This document shows, one piece after another, positions 27,296 to 38,104 of a stretch of 64,000 nucleotides of DNA. Source of the DNA: Gammaproteobacteria bacterium (GTDB lineage Bacteria; Pseudomonadota; Gammaproteobacteria; Natronospirales; REEB76); contig DAHUYB010000036.1 in assembly GCA_027315405.1 (NCBI GenBank), forward strand, positions 36,188 to 100,187. The letters are read 5' to 3'. Under the pieces are notes generated by a model. The model ran no database searches. It was not told the origin of the DNA and worked only from the letters and a program-made list of their open reading frames with translations. The stretch's first letter is position 1. Every line of letters begins with the position of its first letter. The translations under genes were made by a program, and so were the position numbers.

Positions 27296-29677
27296 TCAAA
27301 AATAAGTGCCTAAGGTGAATTGGAATCGTTCGGTCTGATCCCCCGGCTTTGGATTCAGTGGCAAAGCATAGCTGAATTTCATGGCGCCGAGGGGTGTAAG
27401 AAAGGTGGCCGCCACGCCGGTCGAGACCCGCAAACTACTCCAGCGAAAATCCCCTGGATCCGTGAATGCGTTGCCCACATCTACGAACAAGGCCCAGCGG
27501 TTAGAACCGACGCCCGAGCCACTTTTTTTGCCAAAACTCGGCAGGATCAGTTCATTCTGCATATAAACCTGGGCCCGGCCACCAAACGGATAACCTATGG
27601 AATCCCGTGGTCCCAGGGTACCGATCACCCAGCCGCGCACCGTATCCGGACCGCCATCGAACCAATTCTTATACGGCGGGTAGGTCGCGGTTTTACCATA
27701 GGGAGCACCATAATCCATTTCACCATTGATGCCATATATAAACCCTTTGAATAATGGGATGAATGCCAATTGATTGTAACTCAGGATGTAATACTGCTGA
27801 TCGGAGCCAGGCACAGCAGCCGTCAGAGTCAGAGACTCGCGTGCGCCGTTATCAGGAAAAATGATCCGGTCACGGGTATCGCGCACATAACTCAATGATG
27901 CCTCGAGCGTATTGTATTGCAATGCTGGATACTCGCAGACAAAAGTAAAGCCACGCGCATCGGAACAAGCGCCCAGAACTTGCGAGACACTGCCATTGGC
28001 CGGGTTTGATATGAAATTGACGTATTGTTGCGAGGTACCTAATTGCGCAAACAATTGGTTGTGCGAATAAGTGCCGCTGATACCCCAGGCACTGTATTCC
28101 GTCAGAGGGATGTTGAAACTCATCTGGGCACCATAGCTCTGCGTTGTCAATGGCGAGCTATTGATCGTCAACGATGAGGTTTGGGTTTGGAATAAGCCTA
28201 AGGTGCGGCTGATACCGTCCACCGTCCAATAGGGATTAGTGAAACTAAAATTATACGAATGACCTATATAACTGCGGCTTGCATCGATCGAAAGGCGATC
28301 ACCAGTACCCAGAAAGTTTGCATTCACAATCTGGCCATCAAGAACAAGCCCTGAATAACTCCCGTAACCGACACCTATATTCGCCGTGCCCGCAGGACGT
28401 TCGGTCAAGGTGTAGTCGAGATCCACCAGATCAGAGGAGCCAGGTACCCGCACAGTCTTAACTTTTGCATTCTCCATCCATGGCAGGCGATTTAGACGAA
28501 CGCGTGATCGTTCCACATCAATATTTGACAGCCAAGTGCCTTCGAACTGCCGCATCTCGCGGCGGAAGACCGCATCGTCGGTACCCGAGCCACCACTGAA
28601 ATTGATATGCCGAACATACACGCGCTCACCGGGTTCGATATAGAAGGTGATGGAAACCAATTTGTGTTGACGGTCAATATCCGGTATTGGATTGACTTGG
28701 GCAAACCCGTAACCATCTACGCCCAGCCGTTTTTGAATTAGATCGGCCGTAGTGGTAGCTCGCTGGAGTGAAAATGTATCACCCGGTTTTACCAGCACGA
28801 ATCTTTTCAGCACCGACTCCGGTATAACAAACTGCCCCGCCAACTTCACGTCCTTGACTTTGTAAATCCCGCCCTCGGAGATATTCACAGTAATATAGAC
28901 ATTATTGCGGTCCGGTGAGATAGCTACCTGGCTTGAATCTATGGCGAAGTCCGCATACCCCTGATCCATGTAAAAGGATCGCAACGACTCCAGATCGCCT
29001 ACAAGTTTTTCGCGGGAATATTCATCGGAACTTCCAAAAAAAGTCCAGAAATCCGCTACTTTTAACTTAAATACGCTGCGCAAATCTCCCTCTGAAAACG
29101 CATGGTTACCGACGATGCTAATAGCACGAATCTTGGCAGTCACACCTTCGGAAATTTTTACCGAAACGTCTACTTTATTATCTCCTATGTCGGAGACATT
29201 GGACTTTATGATTACCGCGTATTTCCCATGGCTGTAATATTCATCCGTGATCTGCTGGATAAACTGATCGAGGGTGACCTTGTTGAAAATCTGCCCTTTC
29301 GACAGCCCCGCTTTATCCAGCGATTTGTATAGATCGTCCGACTTTATGAGTTTGTTGCCAGAGATGACGAAATTGGCTATCGATGGGCGCTCGTGTACGA
29401 TGATTATGAGCGTATCATCCTGGCGGCGCAGTTCTACATCGCGGAAAAATCCAGTCTTGTAAAGCGCGCGAATGGCATCTTGGATGCGAGCTTCGGTGAT
29501 GTGGTCGCCGATATTGATTGGCAGATAATCGTAAACCGTGCCTTTGGATATGCGCTGCAGACCGACGATCTCGATTTTTTTGACGATGAACGATTCATCC
29601 GCTCGGGCAATGGAAGAGCCCAACACCAGGAACAGCAGTGAGGCCAGGATAATCCCGGTGCCTTTAATAAAGCCCAA
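27296..29677 (-). CDS. bamA: outer membrane protein assembly factor BamA
   Basis: The 793-residue Omp85 core of the BAM complex. A signal peptide ending SSIARA is followed by five POTRA domains (about 27-420, first FIVKKIEIVGLQRISKGTV) and a 16-strand barrel with the lid-lock RGW motif in TVRGWVIGTLGPRDS; the last residue is Phe (LGTYF). Start TTG at 29677 is supported by a perfect AGGAGG ribosome-binding site 7 nt upstream and by the fact that it gives a correct signal peptide. Confidence 0.97.
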   Translation of the reverse strand: MGFIKGTGIILASLLFLVLGSSIARADESFIVKKIEIVGLQRISKGTVYDYLPINIGDHITEARIQDAIRALYKTGFFRDVELRRQDDTLIIIVHERPSIANFVISGNKLIKSDDLYKSLDKAGLSKGQIFNKVTLDQFIQQITDEYYSHGKYAVIIKSNVSDIGDNKVDVSVKISEGVTAKIRAISIVGNHAFSEGDLRSVFKLKVADFWTFFGSSDEYSREKLVGDLESLRSFYMDQGYADFAIDSSQVAISPDRNNVYITVNISEGGIYKVKDVKLAGQFVIPESVLKRFVLVKPGDTFSLQRATTTADLIQKRLGVDGYGFAQVNPIPDIDRQHKLVSITFYIEPGERVYVRHINFSGGSGTDDAVFRREMRQFEGTWLSNIDVERSRVRLNRLPWMENAKVKTVRVPGSSDLVDLDYTLTERPAGTANIGVGYGSYSGLVLDGQIVNANFLGTGDRLSIDASRSYIGHSYNFSFTNPYWTVDGISRTLGLFQTQTSSLTINSSPLTTQSYGAQMSFNIPLTEYSAWGISGTYSHNQLFAQLGTSQQYVNFISNPANGSVSQVLGACSDARGFTFVCEYPALQYNTLEASLSYVRDTRDRIIFPDNGARESLTLTAAVPGSDQQYYILSYNQLAFIPLFKGFIYGINGEMDYGAPYGKTATYPPYKNWFDGGPDTVRGWVIGTLGPRDSIGYPFGGRAQVYMQNELILPSFGKKSGSGVGSNRWALFVDVGNAFTDPGDFRWSSLRVSTGVAATFLTPLGAMKFSYALPLNPKPGDQTERFQFTLGTYF

Positions 29678-29689
29678 TTGTAATCCTCC

Positions 29690-31054
29690 TTACCCGAACA
29701 GCCGCATTAAATCGTTATAGATCGCGAAACTCATGAGTACCAGTAACAGCGCGATACCGACACGCTGGCCCAACATTTCAGCCCGGACAGATAAGGGCGA
29801 GCCCTTGACCGCCTCGATGACGTAATAAAGCAAATGGCCGCCATCCAGTACCGGAATCGGTAGCATATTCAGCACCCCGAGACTGATGCTCACGATGGCG
29901 AGAAACGCCAGAAATGGCACCAAGCCATTCTCCGCCGAGTAGCCAGCATACTGCGCAATATCAATGGGTCCGCCCAAGTTGCGCAAAGATACCTTACCAA
30001 TCACCATGTTCCAAGAAGCATCCAAGGTGAGCCAGGCGAGGCTGCCGGTGCGCGCAAACGCATGTTCGAGAGCGGCTGCCGGATTATACCGTTGTTCTGC
30101 TTCTAAGCGCTGACGCAACTTCTCAGGATAGCCAATCTGAGCGCCAATATGCCCTATCATCTTGCCATCTGAGGTCTTTTGAATCCCAACCGGAAGCTGC
30201 AGAGTGAAGGTGCGTACGTCACGCTGCACCAGGATTTTCAGGGTTCTATCCGGCGCTGTTTGTAGAATTTTAACTAGCTGCTGAGGACTAGTGACTGGCG
30301 TGCCGTCTACCTTGAGGATTACGTCGCCAGGCTTGAGACCCGCTTGCTTGGCCGTACCATCGGGCAACACTTCACCCACTTCGGGCGCGGCCGCCGGTTG
30401 CCATTGGCTGAAACCCAGACCTGACAGCAGCTTGCCTGGCTCGGTAAGTGCCTGACTGTCAGTTACATTCAACACCAGCTGCTGCTGACCATTATCCGGG
30501 GTGCGTACCTGTACACCCACATTCCCGCCCCCTATGACACCTTCGAAGAGCCGTACCACCGCCGTATCCCAAGTGGGTGTTGAATGGCCATTAACGGCAA
30601 GAATCTCGTCTTCCATGACAAAGCCAGCGTGCGCAGCGGCTGAGCCTGGCTGCACTGCACCAATGATCGGTCGGATTCCAGGAACGCCGATCATGAAAAT
30701 CACCCAATAGGCCACAATCGCAAAGATGAAATTGAATACCGGGCCTGCCAATACCGCCAAGAAGCGCTTCGCCAAAGGCTGATGGTTGAAAGCCAGATGT
30801 TTCTCACCCGCGGGCACTTCGCCTTCGCGCTCATCCAGCGGCTTCACATAGCCCCCCAGCGGCAACCAGCCAATCGCAAGTTCCGTGGAATCGGGACGGC
30901 GCTGCCAGCGCAACAGCGGTTTACCAAAAAAAACTGAGAAGCGTAGCACCTTGATACCGAACCAGCGCATCACGATAAAATGGCCGAACTCGTGCCAGAT
31001 GATCAATATGCAGATGGCCACGAGGAAAGCCGCGATGCTGATGAGAATATTCAT
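29690..31054 (-). CDS. rseP: intramembrane site-2 metalloprotease RseP
   Basis: A 454-residue inner-membrane protease that in Escherichia coli cleaves RseA to release sigma-E. The zinc motif HEFGH lies in the first helix ([19 protein letters not shown]), the third ligand in [16 protein letters not shown]; two PDZ domains lie between (about 115-310), the second with [12 protein letters not shown]. The ATG at 31054 ([10 protein letters not shown]) overlaps the dxr stop by 4 bp; longer in-frame starts lie inside dxr. Confidence 0.96.
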   Translation of the reverse strand: MNILISIAAFLVAICILIIWHEFGHFIVMRWFGIKVLRFSVFFGKPLLRWQRRPDSTELAIGWLPLGGYVKPLDEREGEVPAGEKHLAFNHQPLAKRFLAVLAGPVFNFIFAIVAYWVIFMIGVPGIRPIIGAVQPGSAAAHAGFVMEDEILAVNGHSTPTWDTAVVRLFEGVIGGGNVGVQVRTPDNGQQQLVLNVTDSQALTEPGKLLSGLGFSQWQPAAAPEVGEVLPDGTAKQAGLKPGDVILKVDGTPVTSPQQLVKILQTAPDRTLKILVQRDVRTFTLQLPVGIQKTSDGKMIGHIGAQIGYPEKLRQRLEAEQRYNPAAALEHAFARTGSLAWLTLDASWNMVIGKVSLRNLGGPIDIAQYAGYSAENGLVPFLAFLAIVSISLGVLNMLPIPVLDGGHLLYYVIEAVKGSPLSVRAEMLGQRVGIALLLVLMSFAIYNDLMRLFG

Positions 31055-32217
31055 GCCGCCACCCTGGCCATGGCGGCTGCGGCCATAATACGCGCGCGCC
31101 GATCGCATTCCAGCACGGCTTCAATGGAGGCCGGGTTACTGGGAAACACTTGCTCAAGCGTCTGCTCCACCACATGGGCAATGGCCGTGAAAGGCAGTTG
31201 TCCTTCAAGAAATGCCTGCACCGCGATCTCGTTGGCGGCATTTAAGATCGCTGGCGCACTGCCGCCCGCCTGTGCAGCTTGTTTCGCTAGCTGTAAACAT
31301 GGGAAAGTAATCAGATCAGGAGGTTCGAAATCCAGATGACCCAGAGCGCACAAGTCCAGTGACTGCACACCCGCATCCAATCGCTCCGGCCAAGCCAGGC
31401 CGCATGCAATCGGTGTACGCATATCCGGGTTGCTCAATTGCGCCAACACCGAGCCATCCGCATATTCCACCAGAGAATGCACGATGCTCTGGGGATGTAC
31501 CAACACTTCAATATGTTCCGGCGGCGTCTCGAACAACCAGCGCGCCTCAATCACTTCCAACCCCTTGTTCATGAGAGTGGCCGAATCCACGGAAATCTTG
31601 CGCCCCATGGACCATTTGGGGTGCGCACAAGCCTGCGCAGGGGTGATTCCACGCAATTTTTCTTGGGACCAGCCACGGAAGGGCCCGCCCGAGGCGGTGA
31701 GCAGAATGCGTCGCACACCATGCCGTTCCTGAGATGATAAACATTGAAAAATCGCATTGTGTTCACTATCAATGGGAATTAGTTCCGCACCGTGTTCCCG
31801 GACGGCCTGCATAAACAGCTGTCCGGCCATCACCAATGATTCCTTGTTGGCCAGCAGCACGCGCTTGCCGGTACTCACGGCGGCGAGTGTCGGCAATAAT
31901 CCGGCAGCGCCCACTATGGCTGCCATGATGCAATCGTTTTCCGGTAACTTGGCGACGTCTTCCAGCGCTTGCTTACCGGAAAGTACCTGAACATTGAGAC
32001 CGAGTTGCTTGCTGCGTACACGCAACCGCTGTGCCGCCGTTTCCTCCACCATGACCGCATATTGTGGATGATGATCGAGACATTGACGGAGTAAACCTTC
32101 CACGTCAGCGTGTGCCGTCAGGGCAATGACTTGGAAGCGGTTACGATGACGACCCACAACATCTAAGGTAGTGGTTCCAACGCTGCCGGTAGCCCCGAGG
32201 ATGGTGATACCCTTCAT
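31051..32217 (-). CDS. dxr: 1-deoxy-D-xylulose 5-phosphate reductoisomerase
   Basis: A 388-residue NADPH-dependent enzyme making MEP, the second step of the isoprenoid pathway whose next steps (ispD, ispF) are also in this window. The Rossmann motif is [18 protein letters not shown]; metal and substrate residues are in [13 protein letters not shown] and [19 protein letters not shown]. The ATG at 32217 overlaps the cdsA stop by 4 bp. Confidence 0.97.
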   Translation of the reverse strand: MKGITILGATGSVGTTTLDVVGRHRNRFQVIALTAHADVEGLLRQCLDHHPQYAVMVEETAAQRLRVRSKQLGLNVQVLSGKQALEDVAKLPENDCIMAAIVGAAGLLPTLAAVSTGKRVLLANKESLVMAGQLFMQAVREHGAELIPIDSEHNAIFQCLSSQERHGVRRILLTASGGPFRGWSQEKLRGITPAQACAHPKWSMGRKISVDSATLMNKGLEVIEARWLFETPPEHIEVLVHPQSIVHSLVEYADGSVLAQLSNPDMRTPIACGLAWPERLDAGVQSLDLCALGHLDFEPPDLITFPCLQLAKQAAQAGGSAPAILNAANEIAVQAFLEGQLPFTAIAHVVEQTLEQVFPSNPASIEAVLECDRRARIMAAAAMARVAA

Positions 32218-33020
32218 CGCAACCACTTCTGTAACAACGCCAGCCCCAGCCAGAATGCCGGTAGCGCCGCCGCCAGGCTATCAACGCGATCCAGGACGCC
32301 GCCATGGCCGGGAAACAGCCTACCACTGTCTTTGACACCCGCCTGACGCTTGAATAGGCTTTCAGAAAGGTCGCCCACGATTGAGAGCCATCCAGTCAAC
32401 AGACATATAAGGATAAGCAAATATCCACTCTCCGGCAGCACCAGCCAGGCACCAAAAAATGACACCAACAACACTGCGAGGGTACCCCCCGCCACGCCTT
32501 CCCAGGTCTTGCCGGGGCTGACCTCAGGAGCCAATTTGTGTTTCCCGAAAACTCGACCTGCAAAATATGCGCCCATGTCCGCCGCCCAGATAACAGCCAG
32601 CAGAAATAACAACTTCACAGCTCCGCGGTGACTTGAATGCAAAGCCACCAACGCCACCCAGGCGGGTATCAGCGTCAGCATGCCGCAAACGGATTTTACC
32701 CTGTGGTGAAATTGTCGCCGCCACCAGGATACCCAGATAATTGCGAATAGCCACCAAGCCAGGGCCGTCAGCGCAACTATCCACAGTACCAAGACATCCT
32801 GGCGCGCCAGCCAGAACAGATACAGCAAAATAGCCACGACTACTGTATTGCTGATTTTTAATAGTGTGGAATTTTCACCCGTCAGGTTCGCCCACTCCCA
32901 ACTGCCCGCTAAAGCCATCAGCCCAGCCACCCATGCGAGCAGCCAAGTGGGGGCTAGCAGCACCAGCAATACCACCAAGGGCAGCAAGGCCAGGGCCGTG
33001 ATGACGCGCTGTTTGAGCAT
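32214..33020 (-). CDS. cdsA: phosphatidate cytidylyltransferase
   Basis: A 268-residue polytopic membrane enzyme making CDP-diacylglycerol from phosphatidate and CTP. About eight hydrophobic segments; the CTP transferase signature near the C-terminus runs [33 protein letters not shown], and SPGKTWEG precedes it. The ATG at 33020 shares bases with the uppS stop (TGATG), which decides the start over a longer in-frame extension. Confidence 0.96.
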   Translation of the reverse strand: MLKQRVITALALLPLVVLLVLLAPTWLLAWVAGLMALAGSWEWANLTGENSTLLKISNTVVVAILLYLFWLARQDVLVLWIVALTALAWWLFAIIWVSWWRRQFHHRVKSVCGMLTLIPAWVALVALHSSHRGAVKLLFLLAVIWAADMGAYFAGRVFGKHKLAPEVSPGKTWEGVAGGTLAVLLVSFFGAWLVLPESGYLLILICLLTGWLSIVGDLSESLFKRQAGVKDSGRLFPGHGGVLDRVDSLAAALPAFWLGLALLQKWLR

Positions 33021-33760
33021 CAGCTCTCGGCACCAACCTGTTCTGATGTGCGGCCAAAGCGGCGCTGGCGCGCCGCATACCAATCGAGCGCTGTCTGCAA
33101 GGCTGCCGCGTCAAAATCCGGCCACAGGCTATCGGTGAAATACAATTCCGTATAGGCGAGATTCCATAGTAGGAAGTTACTGATGCGCTGTTCGCCGCCG
33201 GTGCGAATGAAAAGATCAGGGTCCGACGATCCCGACAGTGCTAAAGCATGTGATAGCCTGGTTTCGTCAATCTCCTCGGGTTGAATGTGTCCAGCGACCA
33301 CTTCGAGAGTCAGCCGCCTCACCGCCTGCACGACGTCCCATCGTCCGCCATAGCTGATGGCGATGTTCAATACCAATCCCATATTTGATTGCGTAAGCTT
33401 TTCGGCTTGGCGCATGCCCTCCCGTAAGGCCTGAGAAAATGTGGCACGGGCGCCAATGAAACGGATACGAATATTATTCTTATGCAGCTCGGCCACTTCG
33501 CTCTCAAGAGCGTCAACGAAAAGCTCAATCAGGTTACCAACCTCGGTTTTTGGCCGTTGCCAGTTTTCACTACTGAAGGCAAACAAAGTCAGAGCGCCGA
33601 TACCCTGCTGCACACACGTCTCGATGATGCGTCGTGCAGCGTTAAGACCGGCGCGATGGCCGGCTTGTCGCGGCAAAAACCGATGCTTGGCCCAGCGACC
33701 GTTTCCATCCATGATAATAGCGATGTGCCGCGGCAGAGTAGCAATTCCTGTCTTGGCCAC
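33020..33760 (-). CDS. uppS: undecaprenyl diphosphate synthase
   Basis: A 246-residue cis-prenyltransferase making the C55 carrier for cell-wall synthesis. Signatures: HIAIIMDGNGRWAKHR (catalytic Asp), ALTLFAFSSENWQRP, and DLFIRTGGEQRISNFLLWNLAYTELYF. The GTG at 33760 follows a GAGGAG sequence and gives normal length; the frame extends to a TTG at 33808 but with no better support. Confidence 0.95.
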   Translation of the reverse strand: MAKTGIATLPRHIAIIMDGNGRWAKHRFLPRQAGHRAGLNAARRIIETCVQQGIGALTLFAFSSENWQRPKTEVGNLIELFVDALESEVAELHKNNIRIRFIGARATFSQALREGMRQAEKLTQSNMGLVLNIAISYGGRWDVVQAVRRLTLEVVAGHIQPEEIDETRLSHALALSGSSDPDLFIRTGGEQRISNFLLWNLAYTELYFTDSLWPDFDAAALQTALDWYAARQRRFGRTSEQVGAES

Positions 33761-33820
33761 GCGCTCACACTCCTCGCCCGGATGCGGGCGTCGTACTGAT
33801 GGGGGCAACCCACCACAGCA

Positions 33821-34378
33821 TTAGACCTCCAAGAGTTCCGACTCCTTAGTGGCGAGTATCTTATCAAGCTCGGCAATATGCCGGTCGGTAATTTTCTGGA
33901 TATCGTCCTGCGCCCTGCGTTCCTGATCCTCGCTGACTTTTTTGTCCTTGAGCAGGGCTTTAAGTTCCGTATTAGCGTCGCGGCGCACATTGCGCACCGC
34001 CACGCGTGCGGCTTCCGCCTCCTGACGCGCCAACTTGATGATCTCGCGGCGTCGCTCTTCGGTAAGTTGCGGCATCGGTACGCGGATGATGTTGCCTGCC
34101 GTGGCAGGTGTCAGACCCAGGTCAGATGTCATGATGGCCTTCTCTATCACGGTAACCATCGTTTTCTCCCAAGGTGTGATGGTCAGGGTGCGCGCATCAC
34201 CCACCGTTACATTAGCTACCTGGTTGAGCGGCACCTCGGAACCATAATAAGGCACGCGCAGATGGTCCAAGAGGCTGGCGTTGGCGCGTCCGGTACGCAA
34301 CTTGGCAAGCGCCTCCTTGAGCGTATTCACGCTTTTTTGCATGCGCGCCATGGCATTCTTTTGCATATCATCAATCAT
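33821..34378 (-). CDS. frr: ribosome recycling factor
   Basis: A 185-residue protein that, with EF-G, dissociates the post-termination ribosome. The family blocks [36 protein letters not shown] and [13 protein letters not shown] are intact. The ATG overlaps the pyrH stop by 4 bp; the order rpsB-tsf-pyrH-frr-uppS-cdsA-dxr-rseP is the standard gammaproteobacterial one. Confidence 0.98.
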   Translation of the reverse strand: MIDDMQKNAMARMQKSVNTLKEALAKLRTGRANASLLDHLRVPYYGSEVPLNQVANVTVGDARTLTITPWEKTMVTVIEKAIMTSDLGLTPATAGNIIRVPMPQLTEERRREIIKLARQEAEAARVAVRNVRRDANTELKALLKDKKVSEDQERRAQDDIQKITDRHIAELDKILATKESELLEV

Positions 34379-35112
34379 GATCGGCCTCCGTTATCCACCA
34401 ATGTCCCCACATCTGTCGCACCCAGTACGATGCGCATGAAGTCGCCGGCACAGGTGAGATCGAAAATCCGAAGGGGAATATTATTGTCACGACATAAAAC
34501 GATAGCAGTGGCATCCATAACCATGAGTTTATCGGTGAGCACCTGATCGAAGGTCAGATGTGTGTAGCGTAATGCCTTGGGATGCTGCTTGGGGTCCGCA
34601 GAATATACGCCGTCTACCTTGGTAGCCTTGAGCAACAACTCCGCGCCGGTTTCGATTGCACGCAAGCTGGCGGCGGTATCCGTAGTAAAGAAGGGATTAC
34701 CGATACCAGCCGCGAAGATACATACGCGGCCCTTCTCCAGATGACGAACCGCGCGCCGGCGGATGTAATCTTCACATACCTCGTTGACGCTCAGGCCCGA
34801 CATGACACGCACATGGACCCCCAGGCGTTCCAGAGCATCCTGCATGGCGAGCGCATTCATGATGGTCGCGAGCATGCCCATGTGGTCCGCGGTGACCCGG
34901 TCCATGCCGGCTCTCGCCAAACCCGCGCCGCGGAAGATATTGCCGCCGCCGACGACCATACCCACCTGCACGTCCAAGTCGTGGACGTCGCGTATTTCCT
35001 CCGCCAAGCGCTTGATTACTACCGGGTCAACGCCGTAATCGGCGTCGCCCATAAGGGCTTCGCCGCTCAGCTTGACGAGTATCCGACGGTAAGCGGGTGT
35101 CTGCTTCGACAT
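34375..35112 (-). CDS. pyrH: UMP kinase
   Basis: A 245-residue amino-acid-kinase-family enzyme phosphorylating UMP to UDP. Motifs: [28 protein letters not shown] and [20 protein letters not shown]. With pyrG downstream in the same long series it supplies the pyrimidine nucleotide pathway. It is separated from tsf by a hairpin (35145-35165). Confidence 0.98.
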   Translation of the reverse strand: MSKQTPAYRRILVKLSGEALMGDADYGVDPVVIKRLAEEIRDVHDLDVQVGMVVGGGNIFRGAGLARAGMDRVTADHMGMLATIMNALAMQDALERLGVHVRVMSGLSVNEVCEDYIRRRAVRHLEKGRVCIFAAGIGNPFFTTDTAASLRAIETGAELLLKATKVDGVYSADPKQHPKALRYTHLTFDQVLTDKLMVMDATAIVLCRDNNIPLRIFDLTCAGDFMRIVLGATDVGTLVDNGGRS

Positions 35113-35144
35113 GGGTCAACCGCTGCGCGAGTAAGTGATACGCA

Positions 35145-35165
35145 GAGCCCCGCGTTGCGGGGCTC
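35145..35165 (-). terminator. strong hairpin between tsf and pyrH (attenuator-like)
   Basis: A perfect 9-bp stem, GAGCCCCGC with GCGGGGCTC, and a 3-nt loop. No T-run follows on the minus strand, so it is more likely a partial terminator, processing site or RNA-stabilising structure that lowers pyrH expression relative to rpsB-tsf. Confidence 0.6.
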
Positions 35166-35231
35166 GTGGGCATAGGGATTGTACCGTAAAATGGCCGTCG
35201 GGAATGGGCTGGAACTGCGCTGCGTTACGAT

Positions 35232-36107
35232 TCAGGCTCCCCGTGCCTGAGCCATCACCTCGGCAGCAAAATCCTCCTGCCTTTTCTCGAGGCCCTCGCC
35301 TACTTCGAAGCGCGCGAAGCGCAGTACCTGGGCGCCGGTCTGAGCAAGCAGTTTCTGCACTGTGATATCCGGAATTTTCACGAAGGGCTGGCCCATAAGG
35401 GTCACTTCCGCAAGAAATTTCCGTAGTCGGCCTTCCACCATCTTTTCAATAATGGCGGCTGGTTTGCTGCTGTCCATTGATTGAGCGCGAATGACCTCGC
35501 GCTCCTGGTCCAGCACCTTCGCCGGCACCTGCTCTGGCCTTAGATACAAGGGTCTGCTGGCCGCAACATGCATGGCGATATCCTTGGCAGTCACAGCATC
35601 GCCGCTCTGCAGTTCCACCAATACACCGATACGCGAGCCATGACTATAGAACCCTAAAATACCGGTGCTGCTCTTGAACAATGTGCAACGCCGCACGCTG
35701 ATATTCTCACCCAGCTTGGCGACCAGCTCACGGCGCGCGGTCTCTACGCTTTTGCCATCGGCCAGTGGCATATTACTCAGTACATCCACGTCCAGGGGTG
35801 CTCCGAGCAGCACCGCGTGAGTCACGTTCGAAACGAAGTTGGTGAAATCCTCGCCATTGGCGACGAAGTCGGTTTCGCAATTAACTTCCACCATGGCGGC
35901 GACGGAATCGGCTTGTTCGATGGTAATGCGGCCCTCTGCGGCAATACGTCCGGCTTTCTTGTCAGCCTTGGCGAGCCCAGACTTGCGCATATGTTCGACG
36001 GCAGCATCAATGTCACCGTGGGATTCAGTCAGCGCCCTCTTGCATTCCATCATACCTGCACCGGTACGCTCGCGCAGCTCTTTCACCAGCGCAGCAGAAA
36101 TCGTCAT
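35232..36107 (-). CDS. tsf: translation elongation factor Ts
   Basis: A 291-residue nucleotide exchange factor for EF-Tu. The N-terminal UBA-like domain contains [20 protein letters not shown]; the core has NCETDFVA, the segment that contacts EF-Tu. The ATG overlaps the rpsB stop by 4 bp. Full length. Confidence 0.98.
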   Translation of the reverse strand: MTISAALVKELRERTGAGMMECKRALTESHGDIDAAVEHMRKSGLAKADKKAGRIAAEGRITIEQADSVAAMVEVNCETDFVANGEDFTNFVSNVTHAVLLGAPLDVDVLSNMPLADGKSVETARRELVAKLGENISVRRCTLFKSSTGILGFYSHGSRIGVLVELQSGDAVTAKDIAMHVAASRPLYLRPEQVPAKVLDQEREVIRAQSMDSSKPAAIIEKMVEGRLRKFLAEVTLMGQPFVKIPDITVQKLLAQTGAQVLRFARFEVGEGLEKRQEDFAAEVMAQARGA

Positions 36108-37087
36108 TCTCCACCCTCTTCAGTCGGAGCTTTCTTGGTGGTCTTCTTGCGTACCGTCGTTTTCTTGATGGATGTTTTCTTACGCACAGCAGTTTTATCA
36201 GCCGACTTGTTATCGTTATCAGATCCAATTTCCACTGTGGCATAAACCGCTCCATCGTGAGCAGCCGCAGCGGGTTTGTCCGCCAGCTTGCGGCGCGGCG
36301 GCACCTTCTTTGCGGTAGTTTTCCTGCGGCCGCGGCCGCGCTTGGGGTTACCGAGTTCATCTAATTCCACAAATTCATCCTCGTCGTTACCCGCGAGCTG
36401 TGGCATAGATGCTTTACCAGCCAGTACGGCATCCGCAATTCCCTGTGCATATAACTGGACTGCGCGAATAGCATCGTCATTGCCCGGAATAACGTAGTCA
36501 ATGTTATCGGGCAGATTGTTGGTGTCCACGATACCCACGATCGGGGTTCCTAGCTTGCGCGCTTCACTCACAGCAATCTTTTCGTGGCCAACGTCAATCA
36601 CGAATAGCGCATCAGGCAAAGCATTCATTTCCTTGATGCCACCCAGACTTTTCTCGAGCTTCTCCATCTCACGTCTCAAGCGTATGACTTCTTTCTTACC
36701 TAGACGTTCAAAGGTGCCGTCCTCTGACTGGAGATACAACTCCTTCATGCGTTTGATGGATTGGCGCACGGTCTTAAAATTGGTGAGTGTGCCGCCCAGC
36801 CAGCGCTGGTTCACATACGGCATACCGCAACGCTGCGCTTCTTCGGCCACCGCCTCGCGTGCCGCGCGTTTAGTGCCAACGAACAGCACAGAGCCACCAT
36901 CAGCCACCAGGCGCTTCACGAATTCCGTTGCCTCACGGTATAGCGGCAGAGTCTTTTCGAGATTGATGATGTGAATATGGCTGCGTTCACCGAAGATGTA
37001 GGGAGCCATCTTCGGATTCCAGTAACGGGTTTGATGACCAAAATGCACACCAGCTTCCAGCATCTGGCGCATGGACAGTTCTGCCAT
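36104..37087 (-). CDS. rpsB: 30S ribosomal protein S2 with a long Lys/Thr-rich C-terminal extension
   Basis: The canonical S2 fold spans about residues 1-230 ([54 protein letters not shown]). About 80 additional residues (248-327) follow, made of basic blocks such as [23 protein letters not shown] and VRKKTTKK, broken by an acidic patch (EIGSDNDN). The usual S2 is about 240 residues. The tail resembles histone H1-like AlgP or HU tails and is likely disordered. It has a good ribosome-binding site (AGGAG, 7 nt). Confidence 0.96.
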   Translation of the reverse strand: MAELSMRQMLEAGVHFGHQTRYWNPKMAPYIFGERSHIHIINLEKTLPLYREATEFVKRLVADGGSVLFVGTKRAAREAVAEEAQRCGMPYVNQRWLGGTLTNFKTVRQSIKRMKELYLQSEDGTFERLGKKEVIRLRREMEKLEKSLGGIKEMNALPDALFVIDVGHEKIAVSEARKLGTPIVGIVDTNNLPDNIDYVIPGNDDAIRAVQLYAQGIADAVLAGKASMPQLAGNDEDEFVELDELGNPKRGRGRRKTTAKKVPPRRKLADKPAAAAHDGAVYATVEIGSDNDNKSADKTAVRKKTSIKKTTVRKKTTKKAPTEEGGE

Positions 37088-37138
37088 GGATATACTCCTG
37101 ATGAATGGGAACGCAGAACGTCCCCGGGGTTAGGCCTC

Positions 37139-37229
37139 CATACACCCCGTATCGCAACCCTGGCCCTTGCGGACCGGTGGGCACCCCGCGACCGGTTTTG
37201 GTGTATGTGTGGGTTATTTGCCAAAAAAG
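37139..37229 (-). promoter_or_regulatory. structured rpsB 5' leader (candidate S2 autoregulatory RNA)
   Basis: The leader downstream of the rpsB promoter can pair CATACACC (37207-37200) with GGTGTATG (37146-37139), a perfect 8-bp stem closing a 53-nt GC-rich region with further short stems. Ribosomal protein S2 operons of gammaproteobacteria are known to be controlled through leader RNA; that this one is a homologue is inference. Confidence 0.45.
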
Positions 37230-37236
37230 GCTGCGC

Positions 37237-37265
37237 TTTATACCATAAGGTGTCCGTAACGGCAA
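37237..37265 (-). promoter_or_regulatory. sigma-70 promoter of rpsB-tsf
   Basis: On the minus strand, -35 TTGCCG (37265-37260), a 17-bp spacer and -10 TATAAA (37242-37237). The predicted transcript starts near 37230, about 143 nt before the rpsB ATG. Confidence 0.6.
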
Positions 37266-37318
37266 CGCCGACCAGGGCTTAAGCTCGATCCCGGCGCCCA
37301 TCACCTCCGACCTAATGC

Positions 37319-38086
37319 ATGCCAATCACCATTAAAACCCACGAAGAACAGGCAAAAATGCGCGTCGCCGGCCAACTGGCGGCCGAGGTGCTGGACATGA
37401 TTGCACCACATGTGCAGCCCGGGGTCACTACCGATAAACTGGACCACCTTTGCCACGACTACATCGTCAATCAACAGCAGGCCATTCCGGCAAATGTGGG
37501 CTACAACGGCTTCCCCAAGACCCTGTGCACGTCAATCAACCACGTAGTTTGTCACGGAATACCCAGCGACAAGAAACTCAAGAACGGCGACATCATCAAC
37601 ATTGACGTGACAGTGATCAAAGATGGCTTCCACGGTGATACCAGCAAAATGTATTATGTGGGCGAGCCTTCAGTATTGGCAAAACGCCTGGTCCAGATCA
37701 CCCACGATGCCATGCTCACCGGCATTGATATGGTGAAACCCGGCATACGGCTGGGAGATATCGGTCACGCCATCCAGAACTACGCGGAAAGCCACGGTTT
37801 CTCGGTAGTGCGTGAATATTGCGGACACGGCATCGGCCGCGTCTATCATGAAGATCCACAGGTACTGCATTATGGTACTCCGGGGACTGGTCTGGAGCTC
37901 AAGCCCGGTATGACGTTCACCATCGAACCGATGATTAATGCTGGCAAACGTCATGTGCGGCTTCTGCCAGATGGCTGGACGGTGGTTACCAAGGATCACT
38001 CCCTGTCAGCACAGTGGGAACACACCCTATTGGTGACCGATGACAGCCACGAAATATTGACGGCACGTGCCGGTGGCGAAATATGA
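37319..38086 (+). CDS. map: methionine aminopeptidase, type I
   Basis: A 255-residue metalloprotease that removes initiator methionine. Metal ligands are in NIDVTVIKDGFHGDTSKMY (two Asp), EYCGHGIGRVYHEDPQ (His), FTIEPMINAG (Glu) and SAQWEHTLLVTD (Glu). It is divergent from rpsB, the standard arrangement, and followed by glnD after 18 bp. Confidence 0.98.
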   Translation: MPITIKTHEEQAKMRVAGQLAAEVLDMIAPHVQPGVTTDKLDHLCHDYIVNQQQAIPANVGYNGFPKTLCTSINHVVCHGIPSDKKLKNGDIINIDVTVIKDGFHGDTSKMYYVGEPSVLAKRLVQITHDAMLTGIDMVKPGIRLGDIGHAIQNYAESHGFSVVREYCGHGIGRVYHEDPQVLHYGTPGTGLELKPGMTFTIEPMINAGKRHVRLLPDGWTVVTKDHSLSAQWEHTLLVTDDSHEILTARAGGEI

Positions 38087-38104
38087 ATTTGACCTCATGA
38101 TTGC

